From assembly GCA_009695065.1 (NCBI GenBank), contig SIBR01000041.1, forward strand, positions 1-32,485: a DNA stretch of 32,485 nt, given 5' to 3'. Position 1 is the first letter of the stretch; each line of letters begins with the position of its first letter. The translations under genes and the position numbers were made by a program. The notes beneath the pieces were generated by a model that was given only the letters and a program-made list of their open reading frames with translations, searched no databases and was not told where the DNA came from. This DNA is from Opitutus sp. Lineage in GTDB: Bacteria > Verrucomicrobiota > Verrucomicrobiae > Opitutales > Opitutaceae. Shown piece by piece: positions 9,483 to 20,567 of the stretch.

Positions 9483-10436
9483 TCAGGCCGCGCCGGCGCG
9501 CGCGTGCAGCAACTTCAACAGGGCCAGAAACCGGCGGTCGCGCCGGGTGCGCCGTGCCTCAAGTTCGCGCGGCGCGTAGGAATAAAAGCCCCGGCCCGTC
9601 TTCGCACCGAAATGACCGGCCTTGACCAGTTTGGCCACCGTCGGGGACAGCCGGGTGTCGGAGCAGATTTCGGGCGCGAGATTGTTGAAAACGCGGGCAT
9701 GGATATCGAGCCCCCCGAAGTCCGCCACTTCCAGCGGACCGATCGCCGCGAGCCGGAACCCGAGGCTGCCGCGGATCGCGCGGTCGATGTCGTCGACGCT
9801 GGCGACCCCCTCGTCGAGCATGCTCCACACTTCGCGGGTCATCGCGATCTGGATGCGGTTGACCAGGAATCCCGGCACTTCCTTGCGGAGGTGAATCGCC
9901 TGCTTGCCAACGCGGGTGAGCAACGCCAGCGCCGCGCGCGTGGTTGCCGCGCTGGTGCGACGGCCCGGCACCACCTCGACCGTGGGCACGATGTGCGGAG
10001 GATTGAACCAATGCGTCACGATCGCGCGCCCGGGCCTGCGCAGCCGCGCGCCCGAGGCGCTGATCGGAAAGGTCGAGGAATTGCTGGCGAGAATCGTCTG
10101 CGGACCGACCATCCCCTCCAATTTTGCAAGCAACTCCTGCTTCGTCTTGAGATCCTCGCGCACGGTTTCGGTCACGAACTGCGCCTCGCGCACCGCGGCC
10201 TCGAGCGTGTCGCACACCACGATGCGCTTGAGCGTCGGCTCGACGGAGCGTTTCGTCGCCAGGCCGGCCCGAACGAACTGCTGCAGATTTTGCCGCACCC
10301 GCGCGTGCAGGGAAGTCCGCGCGGCGGCGACCTCGTCAAACGCATACACGCGCAACCCGGCGGCCGCGTAAGCCTGCGCGATGCCATGCCCCATGGTGCC
10401 CAGCCCGATCACCGCGACGTTTTGAATCGATTTCAT
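9483..10436 (-). CDS. 3-hydroxyacyl-CoA / carnitine-type NAD-dependent dehydrogenase
   Basis: This 317-residue protein of the 3-hydroxyacyl-CoA dehydrogenase superfamily has an N-terminal Rossmann fold with GLGTMGHGIA (11-20). The catalytic His142 is in IVTHWFNPPHIVPTVEVV, with Glu154 after it. The C-terminal helical domain includes EVPGFLVNRIQIAMTREVW and GHFGAKTGRGFYSY. Family members oxidise a 3-hydroxy group to a keto group with NAD+, on acyl-CoA esters (PaaH/HBD) or on free acids such as L-carnitine or L-gulonate. Length and the adjacent BKACE gene fit the free-acid type, because in carnitine degradation a dehydrogenase of this family feeds a BKACE. This is the first gene of the operon that runs into BKACE and the sulfatase-fold gene. 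Two sequence dyads lie in the 85-bp spacer upstream. Confidence 0.88.
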   Translation of the reverse strand: MKSIQNVAVIGLGTMGHGIAQAYAAAGLRVYAFDEVAAARTSLHARVRQNLQQFVRAGLATKRSVEPTLKRIVVCDTLEAAVREAQFVTETVREDLKTKQELLAKLEGMVGPQTILASNSSTFPISASGARLRRPGRAIVTHWFNPPHIVPTVEVVPGRRTSAATTRAALALLTRVGKQAIHLRKEVPGFLVNRIQIAMTREVWSMLDEGVASVDDIDRAIRGSLGFRLAAIGPLEVADFGGLDIHARVFNNLAPEICSDTRLSPTVAKLVKAGHFGAKTGRGFYSYAPRELEARRTRRDRRFLALLKLLHARAGAA

Positions 10437-10464
10437 AGTGCGAAGGTCACGGAGGTTGCCGGAA

Positions 10465-10518
10465 TATCCACCCGGGATACAAGGCCGTTATCGCGCGCTA
10501 TCGTATCCCATCCGGGAT
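10465..10518. promoter_or_regulatory. pair of similar short dyads in front of the dehydrogenase operon
   Basis: Two related inverted repeats sit 39 bp apart: TATCC-ACCCG-GGATA at 10465-10479 and ATCCC-ATCC-GGGAT at 10505-10518. They lie between the end of the beta-propeller gene (10522) and the start of the dehydrogenase gene (10436), both on the minus strand. They could be operator sites for the operon or small transcript hairpins after the beta-propeller gene. The first choice is favoured by the similarity of the two copies and their near-integral helical spacing. Confidence 0.35.
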
Positions 10519-10521
10519 TGT

Positions 10522-11763
10522 TCAACGCGGCATCGAGCGGATCGAGGTCGGGCCGCCGGAAACCGGGAGGCGCATTTTCGTGTCGCGCAATTTACCGCCG
10601 CCCAGCTCGTACACCGCCAGTTGCCGGTCGACGTTGAACTGCACGAGCACGTGGCGGCTGTCGGCCGTGAATACCAGCCCCTGTCCGGCCTCGCCGCCCG
10701 GCACATCGGCGCGCGGGATCGCCTGGCCGTCCTTGATTTCAAACAGGACCACCCGGCCCAGCGGCCGCCGCCCTGGATTTTCGGCTGGAAGATTCGAGCC
10801 ATTCATGCTCTGCACCGCGATCCAGCGGCCGTCGGGCGAAATCGCCACCGCCTCCGGCACGGCCGGCACGGTGATATGCTGCACGGCGCGAAAGGGGCGT
10901 TTCGCAACGTCGATCAGGGTGATTGTATCCACATCACCGAACATTTTGCCAACGTTGCCGGCAGGTCCGGCGAGGCCCGCGAGCCCGACGTTGCTCACCA
11001 CCGCCCAATGCCCGTCACTGGAAACATCGATCGCATAGGGCGCCACGCCGGTCGCCACCCGCTCGCGCTCCGTGGTCACCTGCGTGCCGTTGACGTCCAG
11101 CACGAGGATGCCCTGTTCGTCCCGCAGGCCCACCAGCGCCGCCCGGCCATCATGCGTAAACGACACGCCCGACAGCCGGGCCTCTCCCACCTTGATCTGC
11201 TCCCGCAGCGTGACCGATTTGCCGTCGATCGTCAGCACCGCCACCGTGCCACCCAGCGTCGCCGCGAGGAGGAGTGTCCCGGCGCGATTGATCGAAAGCC
11301 CCTGCGGATGTTGCCCCAACTCGATCCGGCCGACCACGCGCGCCGGCTTCGCCTCGAGGTCGACCACCTGCAGATAGGTGTCCGCGACCACTTTCTTTTC
11401 CCGATAGTCGTAGTGGTTCGTGGCCGAAACGACCGCGATCCGGCCGTCCGGCGTAATCGCCACGGCCTGCGGCGGCCCGGCGATCGACGTGGCAACGTCG
11501 ACGGTCGCAATGATCTTCGGCGGGAAGACCGAGGCATCGATAAGATTGAGCGTGTCGGAGCCGGGATTCTCCGGATAGCTGTCCACTCCGATCTTGCGCA
11601 CGAGCTTCGCGTCGTTGACGGAAACGATCAGGTCCGGGGCCGCCGGGAGCGACATCGCACCCAGCAGAAAAATCGCGATGCCCCCCGGCACCCTCCGGAA
11701 CGCATGAAACGCTGCGCCCAAGCCAGCGGACCGGGCACGACCAAGCGGGGTAAGAGCGGCCAT
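10522..11763 (-). CDS. exported YncE-like beta-propeller protein
   Basis: The 413-residue protein has an N-terminal hydrophobic export signal (about residues 24-42, ending near SLPAAPD). A WD40/YVTN-like propeller follows, visible as repeated blades of the form AVAITPDGRIAVVS, GLSINRAGTLLLAA, VSFTHDGRAALVG, AIDVSSDGHWAVVS, AVAISPDGRWIAVQ and LVFTADSRHVLVQ. This places it in the YncE/lactonase-like beta-propeller group of periplasmic proteins, whose functions are mostly unknown. A shorter start at the internal Met just before SLPAAPD would remove the signal, so the long start is preferred. It lies upstream of, and on the same strand as, the dehydrogenase-BKACE operon with an 85-bp spacer, so it may be read through or separately controlled. 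Its start faces the enolase-like gene across 139 bp. Confidence 0.75.
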   Translation of the reverse strand: MAALTPLGRARSAGLGAAFHAFRRVPGGIAIFLLGAMSLPAAPDLIVSVNDAKLVRKIGVDSYPENPGSDTLNLIDASVFPPKIIATVDVATSIAGPPQAVAITPDGRIAVVSATNHYDYREKKVVADTYLQVVDLEAKPARVVGRIELGQHPQGLSINRAGTLLLAATLGGTVAVLTIDGKSVTLREQIKVGEARLSGVSFTHDGRAALVGLRDEQGILVLDVNGTQVTTERERVATGVAPYAIDVSSDGHWAVVSNVGLAGLAGPAGNVGKMFGDVDTITLIDVAKRPFRAVQHITVPAVPEAVAISPDGRWIAVQSMNGSNLPAENPGRRPLGRVVLFEIKDGQAIPRADVPGGEAGQGLVFTADSRHVLVQFNVDRQLAVYELGGGKLRDTKMRLPVSGGPTSIRSMPR

Positions 11764-11902
11764 GCCATGACCGTATTTTCCCGAAAAATCGTGTCCAGTG
11801 TATTACCGGTGGTAGGGCCGGGCTCGCTTCGTCACGACTCCACGGGACCCGCGCTAAAGGAACGCTGATTTCCCCCGCATCCGGACCTACACGAGCCGGG
11901 CC

Positions 11903-12763
11903 ATGAGTGTGCGGATTCAAGGCCTGCCGACGGGCCTCTCCCCTGCCGTGAACCGCGTCGTCCTTGCGCATCTGCAGGACAAGTCCGCGCATTCCGACAT
12001 TGCCACCGAACTGGCCGCGGCGGTGAAGCCCCTCGGCGGAAAAGTGCGCCCGGCCGCAAGTCTCTCCGCCATGGTTCGCGGCGAGGAGGATGCGGCATCG
12101 CTCACGGACCAGACGCATCAGTTGCTCACGCAGGGCTACCGCCACGTGCAGGTGCAGCCCGCGGCAACGTCCGTGAAAGCGATCGTCGCCGCGCTAGAAT
12201 CCCTGCGGGAAAAATTCGGCCCCGGGGTCGAACTGCTCCACCGAGCGCTGGCGCCGCTCCCGGCGGACGAGGCCGTTGATCTGGCCCGCGCGCTGGAACC
12301 GTTCCGGCTCTTCTATCTGGAAAATGCCGTGGCGCCCCATGACGCGTATTCGCTGGAAAATCTCCGCCGGCAAACCTCCACGCCGCTCGCGCTGGGCGAA
12401 ACGTGTGTCGAACCGCACGAGTGGCTGCCGTTGGTGACGAACCGTTGGATCGATTTCCTCCGCCTGCGCGTTCCCGCCGTCGGCGGCCTGAGCATGGCGC
12501 GCAAGATTGCGGCCGCCTGCGAATTCTCCCGCGTCCGTACCGCGTGGAGCAACCCGGTCCACGTGTCACCCGTCGGCCAGGCGGTGAACCTGCACCTGAA
12601 TCTCGCCACGCCCAACTTCGGTATTCAGGAAACCGTGGCCTTCCCGGCCGCGGCACGAGCCGTTTTTCCCGGCGCACCAGAAATCCGCGGCGGCTGCCTG
12701 TACGCGAGCGACCGGCCCGGCATCGGTCTGGACGTCGACGAGCGGGCCGCCGTGCTCGCGTGA
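11903..12763 (+). CDS. truncated, degenerate mannonate-dehydratase-like enolase relative
   Basis: The 286-residue protein aligns from about residue 40 to the end with ManD-type members of the enolase superfamily (normally about 400 residues). Matching parts are LGGK (44-47), LEPFRLFYLEN, TPLALGE, FLRLRVPAVGGLS, VRTAW, VSPVGQAV, TPNFGIQE and PGIGLDVDE. Most of the N-terminal capping domain is absent, and only 139 bp separate it from the divergent gene, so there is no room for it upstream. Of the three metal ligands, the second (Glu140) and third (Glu166) remain, while the first (Asp in LLHDVH of ManD) is Arg114. The catalytic His of the RTGCHG segment is Ser216. Catalysis by the ManD route is therefore unlikely. 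A pseudoenzyme or regulatory role is possible, and a decaying gene is the alternative. It converges on ligA, with 27 bp between the ends. Confidence 0.7.
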   Translation: MSVRIQGLPTGLSPAVNRVVLAHLQDKSAHSDIATELAAAVKPLGGKVRPAASLSAMVRGEEDAASLTDQTHQLLTQGYRHVQVQPAATSVKAIVAALESLREKFGPGVELLHRALAPLPADEAVDLARALEPFRLFYLENAVAPHDAYSLENLRRQTSTPLALGETCVEPHEWLPLVTNRWIDFLRLRVPAVGGLSMARKIAAACEFSRVRTAWSNPVHVSPVGQAVNLHLNLATPNFGIQETVAFPAAARAVFPGAPEIRGGCLYASDRPGIGLDVDERAAVLA

Positions 12764-12790
12764 CATCGGAGCCGCGGCTTCCCTGAGGCG

Positions 12791-15518
<2,728 letters not shown>

Positions 15519-15644
15519 GAGGTAGGTTGTGGTCAAAAGCTGAGCCGGAACTATCGTGACCGGTACCACGAAAGACACGAAATTCGGCAGGAGAAGACCC
15601 TCCGGCAGACACACCGAAAGATACCCAAACGCTGGTCTTGGCGC

Positions 15645-15677
15645 TTCCGGAAGGTTCCGGACCGGTCGCACCGGTGC
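15645..15677. repeat. cluster of short palindromes upstream of the VanZ-like gene
   Basis: TTCCGGAA (15645-15652), CCGGAA-GG-TTCCGG (15647-15660), ACCGGT (15661-15666) and GCACCGGTGC (15668-15677) follow one another. A further ACCGGT is at 15559-15564. They lie in the spacer between the VanZ-like gene start and tRNA-Pro. They may be a regulator binding cluster or simple CCGG-rich sequence; no promoter boxes can be assigned. Confidence 0.3.
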
Positions 15678-15727
15678 AATTCACGCGCGGATTGCAATTC
15701 AGCGGCTGACAAATTCTTATGCACGCA

Positions 15728-15756
15728 GAGACGCACGAATTCCGCAGGTGCGTCTC
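15728..15756 (-). terminator. hairpin downstream of tRNA-Pro
   Basis: A perfect 9-bp inverted repeat (GAGACGCAC 15728-15736 and GTGCGTCTC 15748-15756) with an 11-nt loop begins 9 nt beyond the CCA end of tRNA-Pro in its direction of transcription. A short T run (TTTT) precedes the hairpin rather than following it. It is therefore a candidate 3' processing or termination structure, not a textbook intrinsic terminator. Confidence 0.5.
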
Positions 15757-15764
15757 GGAGAAAA

Positions 15765-15841
<77 letters not shown>

Positions 15842-16054
15842 AACAAGTGAGGGGTCACAAAGCGTCATGCCGCCGGCCGAGGCAAGAGCTTTTTCCAATG
15901 GAAAAATCCAGCCCGCTTCCGTCATCTCGAGTATTTCTTCCCAGCCAGCCGCGCCCTTTTTCCGACTTGAGCCATCGCTCTCGTCTCTTGGCCGAAGCGT
16001 AGTCCGAAATCCCTTCTAAACGGAACAGATTGAATTCTCCGATCGAAATCCAAC

Positions 16055-16093
16055 GGGCCGCGGCAACGAGTCAGTGAACCCGTTGCCCGGCCC
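16055..16093 (-). terminator. GC-rich hairpin after the PVC-type dehydrogenase gene
   Basis: GGGCCG-C-GGCAACG (16055-16068) pairs with CGTTGCC-CGGCCC (16081-16093). This gives 13 base pairs with one bulged base and a 12-nt loop. It starts 33 bp past the stop codon of the minus-strand gene ending at 16127. There is no U tract, so it may act with Rho or as a 3' stabiliser. Confidence 0.55.
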
Positions 16094-16126
16094 CTATCTC
16101 GCCGCCGAAATGCCCGCCCCAACCGC

Positions 16127-18685
16127 TCAGAACTTCATCAGCTCCTCCGCCGTCCACGAACCGGGGTGGTCGGCCGAGGCCTGGCGGATGCGTTTGACCG
16201 TGGCGACGTCGATCGGGTCGGCGCGTTGATCCCACGCACGGCGGATATAGGTCAGGATACCGGCCACCTGTTCGTCGGGCAGCGCCCCCCACGCGGGCAT
16301 TTCCATGTCGAAAACCTTCCGGCCGACTCGCACGCGACCGTGCATGCCGCCGAGGACGATCCGCACCAGCCGCTCGGGCGTGCCCTCGACCCACTCGGAA
16401 TCGACCAGTTGTGGCGCCACCCCATCCTGTCCGCGGCCATGCTCCTGATGGCACCCGGCGCAGATCAGATTAAACGAGGCCTTGCCCTGGTCGAAACGCG
16501 CCAGTTCGTCGCCCACGAGCGGCTTGGGCGGCGCCAGCGCTCCGGCCTTGCCCGGCCACGTGACGAGATTCTCGGCCTTCGCCGCGGCGGATGCGACGCC
16601 CTGATCGGACGATTTCTTCAGATTGCCGAGCGGCGACGGAGCGGCAGCGAGAATGATCGGCCGGCGGGCAACCGCGCCCGCCGCTTGGGCGAAACCCGTC
16701 AGTAAATTCGAACTCCAATTGCCCCCGGCCGAGACGGCCAACTGGAAGAAACGCTCCACCCGGGCAGCCTGTCGCTCAAAAGCCACGCAGCTGCCAAGTT
16801 CGCGCACCAGGGCCGCGCCGCCGGGCGAAAGATTGGTCCAAGACGGATCCGCGGCCAGCGTTTCCAGCAGCTCCAGCTCGCGGTGGGCGAGCCCGCTGCC
16901 GACGGCGTAAGCGAGCAACAGGTCTTCGCTCCCCTCGCGGACAAGGTTGGCCATCATGCGTTCGGCGCGGGGATCCCGCGCTTCGCCGAGGGACAGCGCC
17001 AACTGGATCCGAATCTCACGAGACGGATCGGTCGCCAGCGGCTCGAGTTCACGCAGCATCGCCTCGCGGGTGGCGGGCGTGCGCAGCCGCGATTCGGTCA
17101 GGCGCACCGCGGCGTGCCGCACGCGCTCGTCCCGGTCCCGCAGCGCCGCCAGCAGCGTTTTTTCGTCGAGGTGGTCGATACCGTCGAGGGTCCAAAGCGC
17201 GTGCAACCGACCGAGCGGATTCTGTCCGCCGGTGGCGAGTGTCCGGAGCGCGGGCGCCACGGAAGTATTGCCGCCTTCCACCAGCAACTGCTGCGCGGTG
17301 TCGCGCCGCCAGCCGTTTTTGTCGGAGAGGAATCCGACCAGGGCGGCGGGTGTAGCGTCCGCCAGGCGTGGCGCCGGCCGCGGGGTGTAGCCTTCGGGCA
17401 CGATCCGCCAGATGCGCCCGAGGTGGATCGCCTTGTCCAGCCCGCGATCGAGAATCTGCTTCCGCAAATAGGACGTGAGGGACGTCTTGTCCTCGAGGAT
17501 GCCGTGATACATGTCGACGATGTAGAGGCAGCCGTCCGGGCCGTTCGAAATCCACACGGGCCGGAAGCGCTCATCGGTCGATGTGAGAAATTCCGTTTCG
17601 GTGTAGGCATTGGTGGCGATCTCCTGGCCGTTCGCATCGCGCTTGAACACATAGCGCCGCACGAGATTGCCCGCGGGCTCGGCGACAAAACAGTTGCCGT
17701 AGAATTCCGCGGGGAACGCATCGCCGCGGTAGATCGTCGGCGCGCACGCCGCCGTGTAGCGCCGCAGTTTGCCGTTCTCGAGGATGCCAGGCTGGTAGCC
17801 GCGGTTGACGCCGGGATTCACGCGACTGGGCCAAACCCGCTGGTCGGGACTGAAGTTGACGTTCACGCCGCGCGCCTCGGGCTGGTCGGGATTGCGCAGC
17901 GTGTAGTGGGCCGGAATGAGGTCGCCGCGGAGCCCGCTTGAATTGGAGTTGTAGAAAATCCGCCCGACGTCGTCCTGCGAGAGCCCCCACTCGCCGCGAA
18001 AAATATCGGGGGAGGCCTGAAACGCTCCCTGCTTGTAACGCAGGCGCGTGTAGAATTCCGCGAAATAAATGTGGTTATCGATATTCCACAGCGGGGAATT
18101 GGGCCCGTGTTCCACCGCCTGCATGTTGCCCTTCTTTGGCGAACCCCAGCCCGTCCCGGAGCCGAAATTGCCGAGCACCGAAGTCCGCGCCGGCGCCGTG
18201 CCGGCGGCCACCGGCCCGCGCATCTGCCAGAGATTCGGTGGCTCGCCCACAAGAACGCCGCCGCCCATGAGACCGAGGGCGCGCGGCATGACGAGTTTGT
18301 CGGCGTAGACCGTGCTGCTCTCCGCCGGGCCGCCGTCCGGACCGGTGAGGACGACCACGCGACCCACCGGCAGCTCCTCGTCGTCGGAATCGACGTTGTT
18401 CATGTACCCGCGCATCTCGGTGACCCACATCCGTCCCGCGGGATCGAAATGCATGATGATCGGGTCCTGGACCATCGGGTCCGCCGCGACCAACTCGACG
18501 CGGAAGCCGGGTGCCACGCGAAACGTCTTCAACTGCTCGGCGGCCGAGCGCGCCGGCGCCGGGGGGATCTGGTCGCGCGGCACCACCTCTTTTTGCTCCG
18601 CCCCGGGCCGGTCGCCCAATTGCGCCTGGGCGGACGCGACAAAAGCAGTGAGAAGCAACAGGGCGGCGCGGGGATGAGAGCTCAT
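16127..18685 (-). CDS. PVC-type dehydrogenase-like protein with HEAT region and CxxCH haem domain
   Basis: An 852-residue exported protein of a type expanded in Planctomycetes and Verrucomicrobia. The N-terminal signal peptide (ALLLLTAFVASAQAQ) is followed by a sugar-dehydrogenase-like propeller (about 40-430, with FRVELVAADPMVQDPI, PAGRMWVTEMRGYM and GPDGCLYIVDMYHG). An alpha-helical HEAT-like region follows (about 450-700, with LRDRDERVRHAAVRL). The C-terminal c-type cytochrome has CAGCH (742-746) and a likely axial Met in MEMPAW near 795. By analogy it oxidises a sugar or alcohol in the periplasm and passes electrons through its own haem; the substrate is unknown. The ATG at 18685 is preferred to an upstream TTG 14 codons earlier, because it directly precedes the signal peptide. 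It is divergent from the M81 operon. Confidence 0.9.
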   Translation of the reverse strand: MSSHPRAALLLLTAFVASAQAQLGDRPGAEQKEVVPRDQIPPAPARSAAEQLKTFRVAPGFRVELVAADPMVQDPIIMHFDPAGRMWVTEMRGYMNNVDSDDEELPVGRVVVLTGPDGGPAESSTVYADKLVMPRALGLMGGGVLVGEPPNLWQMRGPVAAGTAPARTSVLGNFGSGTGWGSPKKGNMQAVEHGPNSPLWNIDNHIYFAEFYTRLRYKQGAFQASPDIFRGEWGLSQDDVGRIFYNSNSSGLRGDLIPAHYTLRNPDQPEARGVNVNFSPDQRVWPSRVNPGVNRGYQPGILENGKLRRYTAACAPTIYRGDAFPAEFYGNCFVAEPAGNLVRRYVFKRDANGQEIATNAYTETEFLTSTDERFRPVWISNGPDGCLYIVDMYHGILEDKTSLTSYLRKQILDRGLDKAIHLGRIWRIVPEGYTPRPAPRLADATPAALVGFLSDKNGWRRDTAQQLLVEGGNTSVAPALRTLATGGQNPLGRLHALWTLDGIDHLDEKTLLAALRDRDERVRHAAVRLTESRLRTPATREAMLRELEPLATDPSREIRIQLALSLGEARDPRAERMMANLVREGSEDLLLAYAVGSGLAHRELELLETLAADPSWTNLSPGGAALVRELGSCVAFERQAARVERFFQLAVSAGGNWSSNLLTGFAQAAGAVARRPIILAAAPSPLGNLKKSSDQGVASAAAKAENLVTWPGKAGALAPPKPLVGDELARFDQGKASFNLICAGCHQEHGRGQDGVAPQLVDSEWVEGTPERLVRIVLGGMHGRVRVGRKVFDMEMPAWGALPDEQVAGILTYIRRAWDQRADPIDVATVKRIRQASADHPGSWTAEELMKF

Positions 18686-19046
18686 AAGATTCAGGACGGA
18701 CGGTAAACGAAAGGGTTTCGGGCTCAAGTATTTCGCAGGAAAAACTGGCGCCTCCGACGCCGATGTCTTTCATGCCGCGGACGGGCGTCGTTTCTCCGTC
18801 CCACCGGCCGGCACCGCCGGCAGGGTCCCGGCTGGGACAACGCCGGGCGCCGGGAATTTTCCGACCCCAAACGGATCTTCGCGTCGATCGCGGGCCGTCA
18901 TCGACATCTCCGCGGCAGGGTAACCGGCCCGTGCCGGCCACGCAATGCCGGCGCCACCACCGGCGGCTGAAATTCCCTTGCTTAGATTTCCCAATTAACT
19001 TGTCAGTCATGACTTCCCGCGGCCGGCGCCGCGGCCCGATATCCCC
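18686..19046. promoter_or_regulatory. divergent promoter region with a 10-bp palindrome
   Basis: This 361-bp spacer separates two genes read away from each other and must hold both promoters. It contains an AT-richer block (about 18971-19015) with the perfect palindrome AGTCATGACT at 19005-19014, 32 bp before the M81 start. That is a candidate operator. The rest is GC-rich with several CCGGC-type repeats. No convincing -35/-10 pair was found and no gene is seen. Confidence 0.4.
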
Positions 19047-20549
19047 ATGCGCAAGATCCTTATCGCTGAATGCAAACAGGAGGTTTCGACCTTCAATCCC
19101 GTCTTGAGCCACTACGAGGATTTCGTGGTCACGCGGGGGCAGGCCATCCTCGATTACCACCGGGGGAAGCGCAGCGAAATCGGCGGCGCCCTGACCGCCT
19201 TCGACACCACGAGCGACATCGAAATCGTGCCGGTCTATGCCGCCCGCGCCATCACGTCGGCCGGCCTGCTCGCCGGCGCGGATTTCCGCCGCATCGCGGC
19301 GGAATGGCTGGCCGCGATCAAGGCCGCCCCGCCGGTCGACGGGGTATATTTTTCCCTGCACGGCGCCATGGCGGCGGAGAACGAGGACGACCCCGAGGGC
19401 TATCTGCTGCAGGAGACCCGGAAAATCCTCGGCGAGAAAATCCCGATTGTCGTGTCGCTGGACCTGCACGGCGTGCTGACGGACCGCATGCTGCAACACA
19501 GCGACGCGATCACGATGTTTCATACCTATCCCCACGTCGATTTCTGGGAAACCGGGGAGCGGGCGGGCCGGCTCCTGTTGCGGATCACGGCCGGAGAGGT
19601 CAGGCCGGTGACAGCCAAGGTGGCCATCCCGGCTCTGGTGCGCGGGGACGAATTGATCACGGCGACCGGTTTGTTTGGCGAAAGCATCCGCGCCTGCCAG
19701 GCGATTGAAGCCACCCCGCCCGGACTCGTGGCCGGAATGTTCATCGGCAACCCGTTCACCGACGTGGCCGAGTTGCAGACTTACAGCGTGGTGGTGACCG
19801 ATGGCGACCCGGCGCTCGCCGAGCGCGAGGCCGTGCGCATCGCCCGGAATTTCTGGCGGCACCGGGAGCGCATGCAGGTCCCGCTCGACAGCCTGGCCCG
19901 CAGCGTGGAACTCGCGGCCCAGACCACCTCCGGCACCGTAATGATGGTCGACGCGGCCGACGCGACGAGTTCGGGCGCGTCGGGCGACAGCAACGCGATC
20001 CTCGCCGCGCTGGTGCAGTCCGGCTATCGCGGTCGGGCGCTGGTGCCGATCGTCGATCCGGCCGCGGTCAAAGCGGCCTTTGCCGCGGGGATCGGCGGTA
20101 CGGTCCGGACCACCGTGGGCGGGGCGCTCGACACCGGGCGTTTCAAGCCGCTGCCGATCGAAGGGCGCGTGCGACTTATGTCCGACGGGTATTTTCAAAG
20201 CGAGTCGTTCGGCGATTCGTGGTATGCGGGCGAGACCGCGGTCATCGTCGTGAACAATTACACGCTCGTGGTCACCAGCCGCGCCGTGAGCCTCTACGAC
20301 CGGGCGCTGTTCTACGCGCACGGCTGCGATCCCAAGCGCTTCGACCTGGTCGTGGTCAAGTCCCCCCAATGCGAGCGGCACATGTTCAAGGATTGGTGCT
20401 CGCGGGTCGTCAACGTGGACGCCCCGGGCTCGACCAGCGCGAACCTGCCCTACCTCGGCCACACGAAATGCATCCGCCCGCTGTTCCCGCTCGATCCGAA
20501 CGTGCCCTTCGAGCCCAAGGCCAAACTCTTCAGCCGGAAGTCTCTTTAA
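19047..20549 (+). CDS. M81 family metallopeptidase (MlrC-like)
   Basis: The 500-residue protein matches the M81 / microcystinase C family: N-terminal catalytic domain with AECKQEVSTFNP (8-18), RSEIGG (Glu44), VYFSLHGAMAAE (His105), VVSLDLHGVLTD (Asp139, His141) and TYPHVDFWETG (His163), plus a C-terminal MlrC domain with ADATSSGASGDSNAIL. These residues agree with the metal-binding set known for MlrC, which cleaves linear microcystin and its tetrapeptide. Most family members are not in microcystin loci and their substrates are unknown. There is no signal peptide. It is first in a plus-strand cluster, 18 bp before an MR-type enolase, so it probably hydrolyses an amide or peptide bond in a substrate whose product feeds that pathway. 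Confidence 0.88.
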   Translation: MRKILIAECKQEVSTFNPVLSHYEDFVVTRGQAILDYHRGKRSEIGGALTAFDTTSDIEIVPVYAARAITSAGLLAGADFRRIAAEWLAAIKAAPPVDGVYFSLHGAMAAENEDDPEGYLLQETRKILGEKIPIVVSLDLHGVLTDRMLQHSDAITMFHTYPHVDFWETGERAGRLLLRITAGEVRPVTAKVAIPALVRGDELITATGLFGESIRACQAIEATPPGLVAGMFIGNPFTDVAELQTYSVVVTDGDPALAEREAVRIARNFWRHRERMQVPLDSLARSVELAAQTTSGTVMMVDAADATSSGASGDSNAILAALVQSGYRGRALVPIVDPAAVKAAFAAGIGGTVRTTVGGALDTGRFKPLPIEGRVRLMSDGYFQSESFGDSWYAGETAVIVVNNYTLVVTSRAVSLYDRALFYAHGCDPKRFDLVVVKSPQCERHMFKDWCSRVVNVDAPGSTSANLPYLGHTKCIRPLFPLDPNVPFEPKAKLFSRKSL

Positions 20550-20567
20550 ATCTTTAATCGACCCGAA

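Noticed and set aside
9306..10637. 443-codon open frame on the plus strand
   Set aside because: Antisense to the BKACE and dehydrogenase genes, both of which have clear family motifs; the frame itself has none.
10438..11868. 476-codon open frame on the plus strand
   Set aside because: Antisense to the beta-propeller gene; its Arg/His-rich product shows no domain.
15890..15906. TTTTTCC-AAT-GGAAAAA inverted repeat near tRNA-Pro
   Set aside because: It is short and AT-rich, and it is upstream rather than downstream of the tRNA. I cannot separate it from chance.
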